In this document: positions 42,859 to 51,348 of the stretch, one piece after another | Layout of the letters: the number at the start of each line of letters is the position of its first letter | Position numbering within the stretch: the first letter of the stretch is position 1 | Assembly: GCA_051004015.1 (NCBI GenBank) | Contig: JBPCKT010000047.1 | Coordinates: 62,001-126,000, forward strand | Source: SXOA01 sp051004015 | GTDB taxonomy: Bacteria > Planctomycetota > Planctomycetia > Pirellulales > Pirellulaceae | DNA: 64,000 nt | Direction: 5' to 3' | The notes under the pieces: model-generated | Seen by the model: only the letters and a program-made list of their open reading frames with translations | Databases searched by the model: none | Told to the model about the DNA's origin: nothing | Translations under genes and position numbers: made by a program

Positions 42859-43071
42859 CTAAGCCACCGGTGCTCGTTCCGCAGCGATGAAATTGCATGA
42901 CTTATGGCTGCTGTCGCAGAAAGGTTTGTTCTGCGATTGGCCGCAGCGGCAGAGGGCGACGGCTGGCTTGTCGGCGGGGAGCTTGAACTGGTTGCCCGCG
43001 GCGTCGATGACCGTGATGGGGCCATGGACGAGCAGCGGGCCGTTGTCGCGGAGAGTGATGGTAGTGGACAT
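42859..43071 (-). CDS. CDGSH-type iron-sulfur domain protein
   Basis: The product has 70 residues from the ATG at 43071. The [2Fe-2S] ligand set of the CDGSH family is Cys41, Cys43, Cys52 and His56 in CRCGQSQNKPFCDSSH (three Cys and one His). The Gly of the consensus CDG is replaced by Ser (CDSSH), which is known in the family. Small bacterial CDGSH proteins bind a redox-active, acid-labile cluster; their physiological partners are unclear. It lies 22 bp before the stop of the next gene on the same strand, so the two may be co-transcribed. Confidence 0.9.
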   Translation of the reverse strand: MSTTITLRDNGPLLVHGPITVIDAAGNQFKLPADKPAVALCRCGQSQNKPFCDSSHKSCNFIAAERAPVA

Positions 43072-43093
43072 GGTATTGGTTGAAGCAATTAAA

Positions 43094-43468
43094 TCATGCG
43101 AGATCATGCGGGATGACGCCTACATCAACGATGCTGCACGCCTGAATGACGTTCAGCCCTTTCTCGCGGGCAGCAGCGACCAGCTCATCGCTATCGCTGC
43201 CGGGGTTGAGCCACAGCTCATCGCAACCGCGGGCGGCAATTTCTGGCAGCACGGTCATTCCGACGTGCGGCGGCAAGTAAACGCTGATCCGGTCGAGCTT
43301 CCCCTCCGGGACCTCGGCCAGCGACTTGTAAGCCGTCAGCCCTTCAATCACGTCGGCCTTGGGGTTGACCGGATAAACGGTATACCCCTGCTGCTGATGG
43401 GCCCTGACGGACTTGTTGCCGAACTTGCTGCGGTCGGCCGACGCGCCGAGGATGGCGACAGTGGGCAT
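43094..43468 (-). CDS. CoA-binding domain protein (YccU-like)
   Basis: The product has 124 residues from the ATG at 43468; the frame continues to 43558 but the fold begins here. The Rossmann-like CoA-binding domain is visible: TVAILGASADRSKFGNKSVR, GYTVYPVNPKADVIEGLTAY, KLDRISVYLPPHVGMTVLPEI and the conserved ELWLNPGSDSDELVAAA. YccU-type proteins bind CoA or related nucleotides, but their function is unknown. The gene precedes the CDGSH gene on the same strand and is divergent from hslV. Confidence 0.9.
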   Translation of the reverse strand: MPTVAILGASADRSKFGNKSVRAHQQQGYTVYPVNPKADVIEGLTAYKSLAEVPEGKLDRISVYLPPHVGMTVLPEIAARGCDELWLNPGSDSDELVAAAREKGLNVIQACSIVDVGVIPHDLA

Positions 43469-43602
43469 GGAGGGCTCAAACTTGCAAAAGTGACTGGGAA
43501 CCCCTGTAGGCTGATGCTCCCAGGCAATCCTGTCAATACGCGGGTCCCGTGTCGCCATGTCAGCGGCTCGTTCGCCGGCTCGCCAGACCCTACAATGCGG
43601 AC

Positions 43603-44148
43603 ATGGAGAAATTCCACGCCACCACGATTCTCACCGTCCGCCACGGCGGCAAAGTCGCCATCGGCGGCGACGGCCAGGTGACGCTCGGCACCGCCATCAT
43701 GAAGGCGGACGCCATGAAAATCCGCCGGCTCAAGGAGGGGAGCGTGCTGTGCGGCTTCGCCGGCAGCAGCGCGGATGCCTTCGCCCTGCTGGAGCGGTTT
43801 GAGGCCAAGCTGAAGGATTTTCCCGGCAATGTGCCGCGGGCGGCGACGGAGCTGGCCAAGGAATGGCGGACCGACCGGGCCCTCCGCCGGCTGGAGGCCC
43901 TGATGATTGTCGCCGATGCCAAGAACTCGCTCCTGGTCAGCGGCACCGGCGATGTTATTCAACCCACCGATGGCATCATCGGCATCGGCTCCGGCGGGAA
44001 TTACGCGGTGGCCGCGGCCCGGGCTTTGCGGGCTCATTCGCAGCTTGCGGCGAGCGACATTGTCCGCGAGGCGCTTTCGATTGCCGCCGACATCGACATT
44101 TACACCAACAAAAATATCGTCGTGGAGGAACTTCCGTGCGGAAGCTGA
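43603..44148 (+). CDS. hslV: ATP-dependent protease peptidase subunit HslV (ClpQ)
   Basis: The product has 181 residues from the ATG at 43603. HslV is the proteasome-beta-like peptidase of the HslUV complex. The active-site Thr follows a short propeptide in MEKFHATTILTVRHGG (Thr7); the conserved GGDGQVTLG and GSGGNYAVAAARAL blocks and the C-terminal TNKNIVVEEL are present. It overlaps hslU by 13 bp and is the first gene of a co-directional run. Its substrate selection depends on the ATPase partner downstream. Confidence 0.96.
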   Translation: MEKFHATTILTVRHGGKVAIGGDGQVTLGTAIMKADAMKIRRLKEGSVLCGFAGSSADAFALLERFEAKLKDFPGNVPRAATELAKEWRTDRALRRLEALMIVADAKNSLLVSGTGDVIQPTDGIIGIGSGGNYAVAAARALRAHSQLAASDIVREALSIAADIDIYTNKNIVVEELPCGS

Positions 44149-45494
44149 AAGGATCCGGCCCAGCCCCGATTGTGCCGCGGGATTTGACGCCGCGGGAAAT
44201 CGTGGCGGAGCTGGACCGCTACATCGTGGGTCAGAACGACGCCAAGCGGGCGGTGGCCATCGCCATCCGCAATCGCTGGCGGCGGCAACATCTGCCCGAG
44301 GAGATGCGGCAGGAGGTTTCTCCGAAAAACATCCTGATGATTGGGCCCACCGGCGTCGGCAAGACGGAAATTGCCCGCCGCCTGGCGAAACTGACCGGGG
44401 CCCCGTTCATCAAAGTCGAGGCGACCAAATACACGGAGGTCGGCTACTACGGCCGCGACGTGGAAAGCATGGTTCGCGAGCTCGTCGAGAACGCCATCGG
44501 GCTGGTCAGGGCGGCCGAGCGGACCAAAGTCGAGGACGAAGCCAACAAGCGGGTGGAAGAGCGGCTCCTCGACATGTTGCTAAAGGCCGGAAACGACGAA
44601 GAATCCGAGGACGAATCCCGCACCAAGGACCGCGAGAAGATGCGGGAGATGCTGCGGGCCGAGCTGCTCGAAAACGAAAAAGTCGAGCTGACGGTCGAGC
44701 ATAAGGCGACGCCGGTGCTGGTCGGCGGCATGGGCATGGAGGGAATGGATTTCGGCATTCAAGACCTGCTCGACAAGCTGCCGCTCCCCAAGCACACCTC
44801 CCGCCGCGAGCTGACCGTGGCCGAAGCCCGCCAGATTCTCTTGGAGCAGGAAACGGAGTCCCTCCTCGATCCCGACAAGGTCAATGCCGCGGCCGTCGAA
44901 CTGGCGGAGAACGTCGGCATCATCTTCATCGACGAGCTCGACAAAATTGTGGCCAGCGATACCCGTGGTGCGGATGTTTCTCGCCAAGGAGTCCAGCGGG
45001 ATTTGCTCCCCATCGTGGAAGGGACGCACATCCAATCCCGCTACGGCCAGATACGGACAGACCACATCCTGTTCATCGCCGCGGGCGCGTTCCACAAGGC
45101 CAAACCCAGCGAACTGATGCCGGAGTTGCAAGGACGCTTCCCCATTCGCGTCGAGCTGCAGGACCTGACCAAAGACGACTTCGTCCGCATTCTCAAGGAG
45201 CCGCAGAACTCGCTGACCAAGCAGTACACAGCGCTGCTGAACACCGAAGGGGTCGAGCTGGAATTCGCCGAGGACGCGATTGACGCTCTGGCGGAGTTCG
45301 CCTTCCGGGTCAATCAAACCACGCAGAACATCGGCGCCCGGCGGCTGTACACAATTCTGGAACGATTGCTGGAGGACCTGAGCTTTGAAGCTCCGCACAT
45401 GAAGATGGGGAAAGTGACCATCACGGCCGCGTATGTGCAGGAGAAGCTGGCGACGATTGCGGAAGATGAGGACCTGAGTAGGTACATTCTCTAA
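44136..45494 (+). CDS. hslU: ATP-dependent protease ATPase subunit HslU (ClpY)
   Basis: The product has 452 residues from a GTG at 44136 preceded by GGAGG at 44124-44128 with 7-bp spacing. HslU unfolds substrates for HslV. Walker A is GPTGVGKT (70-77), Walker B is IIFIDELDKI near 262, and the conserved RYIVGQNDAKRAVAIAIRNRWRR and FHKAKPSELMPELQGRFPIRVEL are present. The I-domain insertion lies between about 115 and 230. It ends LSRYIL, the usual C-terminus that docks into HslV. Only two bases separate its stop from the following sulfatase ATG. Confidence 0.97.
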   Translation: MRKLKGSGPAPIVPRDLTPREIVAELDRYIVGQNDAKRAVAIAIRNRWRRQHLPEEMRQEVSPKNILMIGPTGVGKTEIARRLAKLTGAPFIKVEATKYTEVGYYGRDVESMVRELVENAIGLVRAAERTKVEDEANKRVEERLLDMLLKAGNDEESEDESRTKDREKMREMLRAELLENEKVELTVEHKATPVLVGGMGMEGMDFGIQDLLDKLPLPKHTSRRELTVAEARQILLEQETESLLDPDKVNAAAVELAENVGIIFIDELDKIVASDTRGADVSRQGVQRDLLPIVEGTHIQSRYGQIRTDHILFIAAGAFHKAKPSELMPELQGRFPIRVELQDLTKDDFVRILKEPQNSLTKQYTALLNTEGVELEFAEDAIDALAEFAFRVNQTTQNIGARRLYTILERLLEDLSFEAPHMKMGKVTITAAYVQEKLATIAEDEDLSRYIL

Positions 45495-45496
45495 TC

Positions 45497-46909
45497 ATGT
45501 TGCGAGTCCAAAGTTTACCACTCGTTGCGATGTTCCTCGCTTGCGGTTTCGCACCCGCGATTGCAGAAGAAGAACGGGTCGAGCGTCCCAACATTATTTT
45601 CATCCTGGCCGACGATCTCGGCTACGGCGACGTCGGTTGCTACGGCCAGAAGCGGATTCAAACGCCGCACATCGACCGCCTGGCGAAGGAGGGGATGCGG
45701 TTCACCGACTTCTACGCGGGCTCGACCGTCTGCGCCCCGTCTCGCTGCGTGCTGATGACTGGCTATCACACGGGTCACTGCTTGATTCGAGGCAACTCCA
45801 AGGACAACCTACGGCCGGAAGATGTGACGCTGGCCGAGGTGCTAAAGAGTGCGGGCTATGCGACGGCTCTGTACGGCAAGTGGGGGCTGGGGCACGAAGG
45901 GTCAAACGGAGTGCCGACGAAGCAGGGCTTTGACCATTTCTTCGGATATCTCGACCAGCATCATGCTCACAACTATTACCCGGCATTCCTGATGAAACAG
46001 GAAGCCCGGTTTCCGTTGCGAAATGAAGTCCCGCCGGGAGCGACGGATTTCGGTAGCGGCGTAGCAAAGAAAAAGATTGATTACAGCCACGACCTGATTG
46101 CCGAGGAGGCGCTGCGGTTCCTTGGCTCTCAGAAATCAACCGTCGGTCCATTCTTCATGTACCTCGCCTTCACCACCCCGCACGCCAACAACGAGGCCGG
46201 CAAAGCGGGGATGGAAGTGCCGGACTACGGTCCTTATGCCCAATCCGACTGGCCCGAGCCGCAGAAGGGGCATGCGGCGATGATTACGCGGATGGACGCC
46301 GATATCGGCCGCATTCTGGCCAACCTGAAGGAGCAAGGCGAGGACGAAACGACTCTCATTCTCTTCTCCTCCGATAATGGCCCGCACCGAGAAGGAGGAG
46401 CCGATCCTGCCTTCAACGATTCCAACGGTCCGCTCCAAGGGACGAAAAGAGACCTCACTGACGGCGGCATTCGGGTCCCCTTCATTGCCCGCTGGCCCGG
46501 CAAAATTGCCGCCGGCAGTACCTCCCATTTCGTCAGCGGCTTTCAGGACATCCTTCCGACGCTGGCCGAATTGACCGGTGCCAGCGAAACAGTTCCGAAG
46601 GATATCGACGGCATTTCCATTCTGCCGACACTCCTTTCGCAATCGGAAAGGCAGAAACAGCACGACTATCTTTACTGGGCCTTCTACGAAGGAAACCGCG
46701 CCGGTCAGGCGGTCCGCATGGGCAACTACAAGGCTATCCAGCAGCCACTCGCCAGCGCAGTGCGGCTGTATGATGTGTCGCGCGACATTGGGGAAGAGAA
46801 GGATCTTGCCGCGGCGAAGCCGGATTTGGTAGCGAAGGCGAAGGACGCGATGGCGAATGCGAAACGGCCAAGTGAGAAGTGGAAGTTCCCACTCCCCAAG
46901 ACGAAATAG
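45497..46909 (+). CDS. Exported sulfatase (arylsulfatase family), 1
   Basis: The product has 470 residues. A short signal peptide runs to about residue 23. The sulfatase core opens with PNIIFILADDLGYGDVGCYG (Asp39, Asp40 metal ligands). The formylglycine motif is Cys79-Ala-Pro-Ser-Arg83 in TVCAPSRCVLMTG. Further signatures are GKWGLGHEG and LILFSSDNGPHREG. Such enzymes remove sulfate esters from polysaccharides; planctomycetes encode many. It starts 2 bp after hslU, so it is probably on the hslVU transcript. The specific substrate cannot be told. Confidence 0.94.
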   Translation: MLRVQSLPLVAMFLACGFAPAIAEEERVERPNIIFILADDLGYGDVGCYGQKRIQTPHIDRLAKEGMRFTDFYAGSTVCAPSRCVLMTGYHTGHCLIRGNSKDNLRPEDVTLAEVLKSAGYATALYGKWGLGHEGSNGVPTKQGFDHFFGYLDQHHAHNYYPAFLMKQEARFPLRNEVPPGATDFGSGVAKKKIDYSHDLIAEEALRFLGSQKSTVGPFFMYLAFTTPHANNEAGKAGMEVPDYGPYAQSDWPEPQKGHAAMITRMDADIGRILANLKEQGEDETTLILFSSDNGPHREGGADPAFNDSNGPLQGTKRDLTDGGIRVPFIARWPGKIAAGSTSHFVSGFQDILPTLAELTGASETVPKDIDGISILPTLLSQSERQKQHDYLYWAFYEGNRAGQAVRMGNYKAIQQPLASAVRLYDVSRDIGEEKDLAAAKPDLVAKAKDAMANAKRPSEKWKFPLPKTK

Positions 46910-46924
46910 TCTTCGAGGTGCGAC

Positions 46925-48382
46925 ATGACGAGACGTGCGCTGTTGGTTATGGGCACATTGTTCCTACTCTTGGGCGTAAACCTCAAATCATCTTCCGCTG
47001 ACAATCGTCCCAACTTCCTCGTCATCCTTTGCGACGACCTCGGCTATGGGGACCTTGGGTGCTTTGGACATAGGAGCATCAAGACGCCGCATCTTGACAA
47101 GCTGGCGAGCCAGGGGATTCGCTTTACGGATTGCTACTCCGCTGCGCCGGTTTGTTCGGCGTCGCGAGCGGGGCTGATGACGGGGCGGACGCCGAGCCGC
47201 GTGGGAGTTTACGACTGGATTCCGCAGGGGCACGTGATGCACTTGCGGAAGGAGGAGGTGACAATTGCCACGCTACTCAAGCAGGCCGGCTACTCCACCT
47301 GCCATGTCGGCAAATGGCATCTCAACGGAAAATTCAATTCCAACCAGCAGCCGCAGCCGGGGGACCACGGCTTTGAGCACTGGATGAGCACGCAGAACAA
47401 CGCGGGCCCCTCGCACGAGAACCCCGTCAACTTCGTCCGCAATGGCCAGAAGGTGGGGCTGACGCAGGGCTACTCCTGCCAGGTGGTGGCGGAGGAATCG
47501 ATTAAATGGCTGCGCGAAATCCGAGACCCCAAAAAACCGTTCTTCCAATTCGTTTGCTTCCACGAGCCGCACGAGCCGATTGCCTCGCCACCCGACCTGG
47601 TGGCCGAGTATCCCGATGCGAAGAAAGAAGGCGAAGCTCTTTACTACGCCAACGTCTCCAATATGGACCGGGCGGTCGGCAAGCTCTTGAGATATTTGGA
47701 CGAAGCGAAGCTGACGGAGAATACACTCGTCTTTTTCACGTCGGATAACGGCCCGGAGACGCACCTCCGCTATCCCACCGGCTGGCGGTCGCATGGTTCG
47801 CCGGGTCCGCTCCGCGGGATGAAGCTGCACGTCTACGACGGCGGCATCCGCGTCCCCGGCATCCTCCGCTGGCCATCCCGCGTGAAAGCCGGCCAAACTA
47901 GCGGCCAGCCCATCTGCAACCTCGACCTGCTGCCGACGTTCTGCGAGCTCGCGGGCATTAAGCCGCCGCGGGACCGGCCACTCGACGGCGTCAGCCTGGT
48001 CTCCTTGCTCGATAACCAGCCGCTCGCCCGCACCCAGCCCCTCTTCTGGCATTACTACCGCTCCATCAGCGGTCCCAAAGCCGCGATGCGAATTGGCGAC
48101 TACATGATTCTGGGTTCTTGGGAGGAAGAACAACTGCCATCCGGCACCGTGCAGAAGGGGGACATGGAGATTCTCAAGGGCAAGGAGCTCGTGGGATTCG
48201 AACTCTACAACCTCAAAGACGACATTGGCCAGCAGCGCAACCTGGCTCAAACAGAGCCGCAGCGTCTGGCCGAGATGCGGGACAAGCTGGTGAAACTCTA
48301 CGCGGAGGTACAAAACGAAATGCCGGTATGGGATTTGCCAGTTCCCATGCCGCCCACCGTGAAGTCCAAAGACAAGAAGTAA
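46925..48382 (+). CDS. Exported sulfatase, 2
   Basis: The product has 485 residues with a signal peptide (LLVMGTLFLLLGVNLKSSSA). The core NFLVILCDDLGYGDLGCFGH and the block VGKWHLNGKFN are typical. The activation motif is Cys77-Ser-Ala-Ser-Arg81 in APVCSASRAGLMTG. It has Ala at the position usually occupied by Pro (CxPSR), a known but less common form. VFFTSDNGPETHL and a C-terminal GFELYNLKDDIGQQRNLA follow. The gene starts 15 bp after sulfatase 1. It is less similar to sulfatases 1 and 3 than they are to each other. Confidence 0.94.
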   Translation: MTRRALLVMGTLFLLLGVNLKSSSADNRPNFLVILCDDLGYGDLGCFGHRSIKTPHLDKLASQGIRFTDCYSAAPVCSASRAGLMTGRTPSRVGVYDWIPQGHVMHLRKEEVTIATLLKQAGYSTCHVGKWHLNGKFNSNQQPQPGDHGFEHWMSTQNNAGPSHENPVNFVRNGQKVGLTQGYSCQVVAEESIKWLREIRDPKKPFFQFVCFHEPHEPIASPPDLVAEYPDAKKEGEALYYANVSNMDRAVGKLLRYLDEAKLTENTLVFFTSDNGPETHLRYPTGWRSHGSPGPLRGMKLHVYDGGIRVPGILRWPSRVKAGQTSGQPICNLDLLPTFCELAGIKPPRDRPLDGVSLVSLLDNQPLARTQPLFWHYYRSISGPKAAMRIGDYMILGSWEEEQLPSGTVQKGDMEILKGKELVGFELYNLKDDIGQQRNLAQTEPQRLAEMRDKLVKLYAEVQNEMPVWDLPVPMPPTVKSKDKK

Positions 48383-48399
48383 CTCCGCCAGCACGCTCG

Positions 48400-49302
48400 A
48401 TGAAAACCTGCGTCATTCTCAATCCCAATGCCGGAACCGCTCTCGCCCAGGAGCAACTCGCGGAGCATCTCCAGCGGCTGCCGGGACTGACGATTGCGGA
48501 GACCAAGGAGCCGGGGGATGCGCGGCGATTGGCTGCGGAGGCTGTGCAAAACGACTGCGACCTGGTCGTGGCGGCGGGAGGTGACGGTACTATCAACGAA
48601 GTGCTCAATGGACTAGCTGTGGACTTCGGTCGCGCCGCCTTCGGCATTCTGCCGCTGGGAACCGCCAACGACTTCGCCCGCACCATCAACGTTCCCGCGG
48701 ACGTTCCGGCTGCCGTCGATATTCTTCTCGCGGACCAACGGGAGCAGGTCGATGTGATTCGCTACACCGGCGAGGAAACCCGCTACTTCCTCAACGCCTC
48801 CGCGGGCGGTTTCAGCGGCCTGGTGAATGAGGCCCTGACCGACGAGATGAAGCAAACCTGGGGGCCGCTCGCCTATCTCCGCTCCGCGGCCGGAGTCCTG
48901 CCGAATCTGACGGACTATCGCACCTTCATTGCCTGCGACGATGAACCAGAAGAGAAGCTGCATCTTTACAACATGGTGGTCGCGAACGCACGCTACGTGG
49001 CCGGCGGCGTTCCCATCGCCCCCGAAGCCCAGCTCAACGACGGCCTGGCGGACATTGTCATCGTCCCTGCTGCATCCATGCTCGACTTGGCGGTTCTGGG
49101 TCCACAAATCTTGCTCGGTTCGCATCTCACCAGCGAGCTTGTACTTTTCCGCCGGGCCCGCAAGGTTTCCGTCCGCAGCGAGCCGGGCATGTGGTTCAAC
49201 GTCGACGGCGAGTTGATCGGCAATGTTCCGGCAACATTCGAAGTCCTGCCCCGCGTGCTGAAACTTATCGTCGGTCCGCCGGTCCCAATGGAAGTAACCT
49301 GA
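48400..49302 (+). CDS. Diacylglycerol/lipid kinase family protein (YegS-like)
   Basis: The product has 300 residues from the ATG at 48400. The catalytic glycine motif is DLVVAAGGDGTINEVLNGL, followed by FGILPLGTANDFARTI, both diagnostic of the DAGK catalytic domain. The C-terminal beta-domain (GGVPIAPEAQLNDGLADIVIV and MWFNVDGELIG) fits YegS/BmrU-type lipid kinases. They phosphorylate diacylglycerol, sphingosine-like lipids or phosphatidylglycerol. It sits between two sulfatase genes (17 and 7 bp gaps), an unusual partner that may point to sulfated glycolipid turnover, but this is inference only. Confidence 0.92.
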   Translation: MKTCVILNPNAGTALAQEQLAEHLQRLPGLTIAETKEPGDARRLAAEAVQNDCDLVVAAGGDGTINEVLNGLAVDFGRAAFGILPLGTANDFARTINVPADVPAAVDILLADQREQVDVIRYTGEETRYFLNASAGGFSGLVNEALTDEMKQTWGPLAYLRSAAGVLPNLTDYRTFIACDDEPEEKLHLYNMVVANARYVAGGVPIAPEAQLNDGLADIVIVPAASMLDLAVLGPQILLGSHLTSELVLFRRARKVSVRSEPGMWFNVDGELIGNVPATFEVLPRVLKLIVGPPVPMEVT

Positions 49303-49309
49303 GGCATCC

Positions 49310-50734
49310 ATGTCTTTCCGTCATCTGGCAATTGCCCTGCTCCTGGTCACGCTCGTATCGACTCAACTTTCCGCCGAAGAGCGCCGCCCCAACATCATCT
49401 TCATCCTGGCCGACGACCTCGGCCCCGGACATCTCGGCTGCTACGGACAGAAGCAGATTGAGACGCCTCATATTGACCGCCTGGCAAAGGAGGGGCTGCG
49501 GTTCACGCAGGCCTATGCCGGCTGCACGGTCTGCGCTCCCAGCCGCAGCGTGCTGTTGACGGGGCTGCACACGGGACATTGCCCGGTCCGCAACAACGGC
49601 GGGCAGTATGTGATGCGGGATGAGGACGTGACCATCGCCGAAATCCTGAAGTCCGCCGGCTACGCGACCGGTTGCTACGGAAAATGGGGCCAGGGGGACC
49701 ACGGCAGCCCGGGGGAGGCCATCAAGCAGGGATTTGACGAGCATTTCGGCTATTTGCATCAGACCCACGCCCATTTCTACTACCCGGAGTATCTCTGGAA
49801 GAACGACCACAAGTTCCCGCTGGAGGGAAACGTGGGCGGCAAGCATGGCCAGTACGCGCACGACGTGATCATGCAGCGGGCCGAGGACTTCATCCGCCGC
49901 AATCAGGCCAAGCCGTTCTTCCTGTATCTCACGCCGACCATCCCGCATGTGGAGCTGGCGGTCCCCGAAGATTCGCTAGACAAATATCGGGGCAAATTTC
50001 CCAAGCAACTCATCGACGACCCGCGTCCCGGCTACATCGACGCCGAAGACGGCTATGCCACCTATGCCGCCATGATTTCGCGGCTCGATGACGGCGTCGG
50101 CCGCATCATGGAGCTGCTGAAGAAGTTGAAGCTGGACGAGAACACCATCGTGTTCTTCTCCTCCGACAACGGCGCGCAAGGGAGCGGCGCCTGGCAGACG
50201 CTGATCACACAGTTCGACGGCACCGGCGGCCTCCGCGGCAGCAAGGGGGACATGTATGAAGGGGGCATCCGCACGCCGCTTTTGGTCCGCTGGCCGGGAA
50301 AAGTCAAAGCCGGCGACGTAACCGAGTTGGCCGCTTATTTTCCGGATGTTCTGCCAACGCTGGCCGAAGTTGCCCATGCGGAGATTCCTGCCAGGCTAAA
50401 GATTGACGGTCTTTCCATCGTCCCGGAACTACTCGGTGAGAAAGCAGCCGGCCGCGCACAGCCGCGGCACGAATTCCTGTACTGGGAACTCCCCGTAGGC
50501 AACAAAGGGGATCTCCAGCAGGCCGTGCGGATGGGGAACTGGAAGGCCGTGCGCCGCAAAAGTGCGTTGCCGCTGGAACTCTATGATCTGGCCGCGGATC
50601 CAAAGGAGACGAAAGACCTGGCGGCTGAGCAACCGGCGGTCGTGGATAAAATTGAGGAATTTCTCAAGACCTGCCGTGTGCCCGACCGGCCGCCGATTCC
50701 GGTGGAGTTGCCGCCGGGGAAGAAGTACGAGTAG
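49310..50734 (+). CDS. Exported sulfatase, 3
   Basis: The product has 474 residues. The signal peptide (AIALLLVTLVSTQLSA) is followed by RPNIIFILADDLGPGHLGCY with the two Asp metal ligands, the formylglycine motif Cys75-Ala-Pro-Ser-Arg79 (TVCAPSRSVLLTG), GKWGQGDHGSPGEAIKQGFD and VFFSSDNGAQGSG. Its similarity to sulfatase 1 (same ADDLG, TPHIDRLAKEG, CAPSR neighbourhood) suggests an old duplication. It is the last gene of the co-directional hslVU/sulfatase run and converges with the MocA-like gene. Confidence 0.94.
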   Translation: MSFRHLAIALLLVTLVSTQLSAEERRPNIIFILADDLGPGHLGCYGQKQIETPHIDRLAKEGLRFTQAYAGCTVCAPSRSVLLTGLHTGHCPVRNNGGQYVMRDEDVTIAEILKSAGYATGCYGKWGQGDHGSPGEAIKQGFDEHFGYLHQTHAHFYYPEYLWKNDHKFPLEGNVGGKHGQYAHDVIMQRAEDFIRRNQAKPFFLYLTPTIPHVELAVPEDSLDKYRGKFPKQLIDDPRPGYIDAEDGYATYAAMISRLDDGVGRIMELLKKLKLDENTIVFFSSDNGAQGSGAWQTLITQFDGTGGLRGSKGDMYEGGIRTPLLVRWPGKVKAGDVTELAAYFPDVLPTLAEVAHAEIPARLKIDGLSIVPELLGEKAAGRAQPRHEFLYWELPVGNKGDLQQAVRMGNWKAVRRKSALPLELYDLAADPKETKDLAAEQPAVVDKIEEFLKTCRVPDRPPIPVELPPGKKYE

Positions 50735-50737
50735 CGC

Positions 50738-51346
50738 CTATCCCAGCCGCTGGTAATCCTCCGGCGTATCAATGTCGCTAAACGCGGAACCTCCCGCGGG
50801 CTCGATGGAGTCGCACGGAACCTCTCGACTTTCGTACCGCAGCCGCAAGACATTGAGCCCTGAGGTCGCCGGCAGCGAAAAGACCTCGGTGGCCAGAGTC
50901 CACGGAAAGAGGACCGGATGGCCGCGCTTGCCCCCCAGCGTGGGAACCAGAATCATTGAGTGCTTGAGGTCATGAGCCGCGATGAGCGCATCGATCACCC
51001 GTGGCGACAGATTCGGCATATCCGCCGGCGCGAGCAGCCAGGCATCCTCCACTGTGGGAGCGAAGTTGGCTTCTATGTGCCGCAAGCCATACTGCACCGA
51101 GTCTTTCATTTCCGGTGGGGCGATGGCCGGCGTCACGACTTCCGCGCCATGAATGCGGCAAATATCCCGCAAGTCACGATCATCCTGCCGGACGACGACG
51201 AAAACTTTGTCCATCTGGCTCGCCTTCCACGCTGCCAAGGTCTTCTCGATCAACGTCCCGCCATGCATCGGCAACAACAGCTTGGGCGCGCCCATCCGGG
51301 TGCTATTGCCGGCGGCGGGGATGATGGCGAAGAAGCGGGAAGACAT
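50738..51346 (-). CDS. MocA/MobA-like nucleotidyltransferase (molybdenum cofactor type)
   Basis: The product has 202 residues. The N-terminal Rossmann-like nucleotide-binding motif is IIPAAGNSTRMGAPKLLLPM, with the Gly-rich loop and Lys of the family. WLLAPADMPNLSP carries the metal-binding Asp-rich site, and KRGHPVLFP matches MocA-type cytidylyltransferases. The enzyme would attach CMP (or GMP) to molybdopterin for xanthine-dehydrogenase-type enzymes. It follows XdhC by 2 bp, which supports MocA over MobA. The actual molybdoenzyme is not in the window. Confidence 0.88.
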   Translation of the reverse strand: MSSRFFAIIPAAGNSTRMGAPKLLLPMHGGTLIEKTLAAWKASQMDKVFVVVRQDDRDLRDICRIHGAEVVTPAIAPPEMKDSVQYGLRHIEANFAPTVEDAWLLAPADMPNLSPRVIDALIAAHDLKHSMILVPTLGGKRGHPVLFPWTLATEVFSLPATSGLNVLRLRYESREVPCDSIEPAGGSAFSDIDTPEDYQRLG

Positions 51347-51348
51347 GC

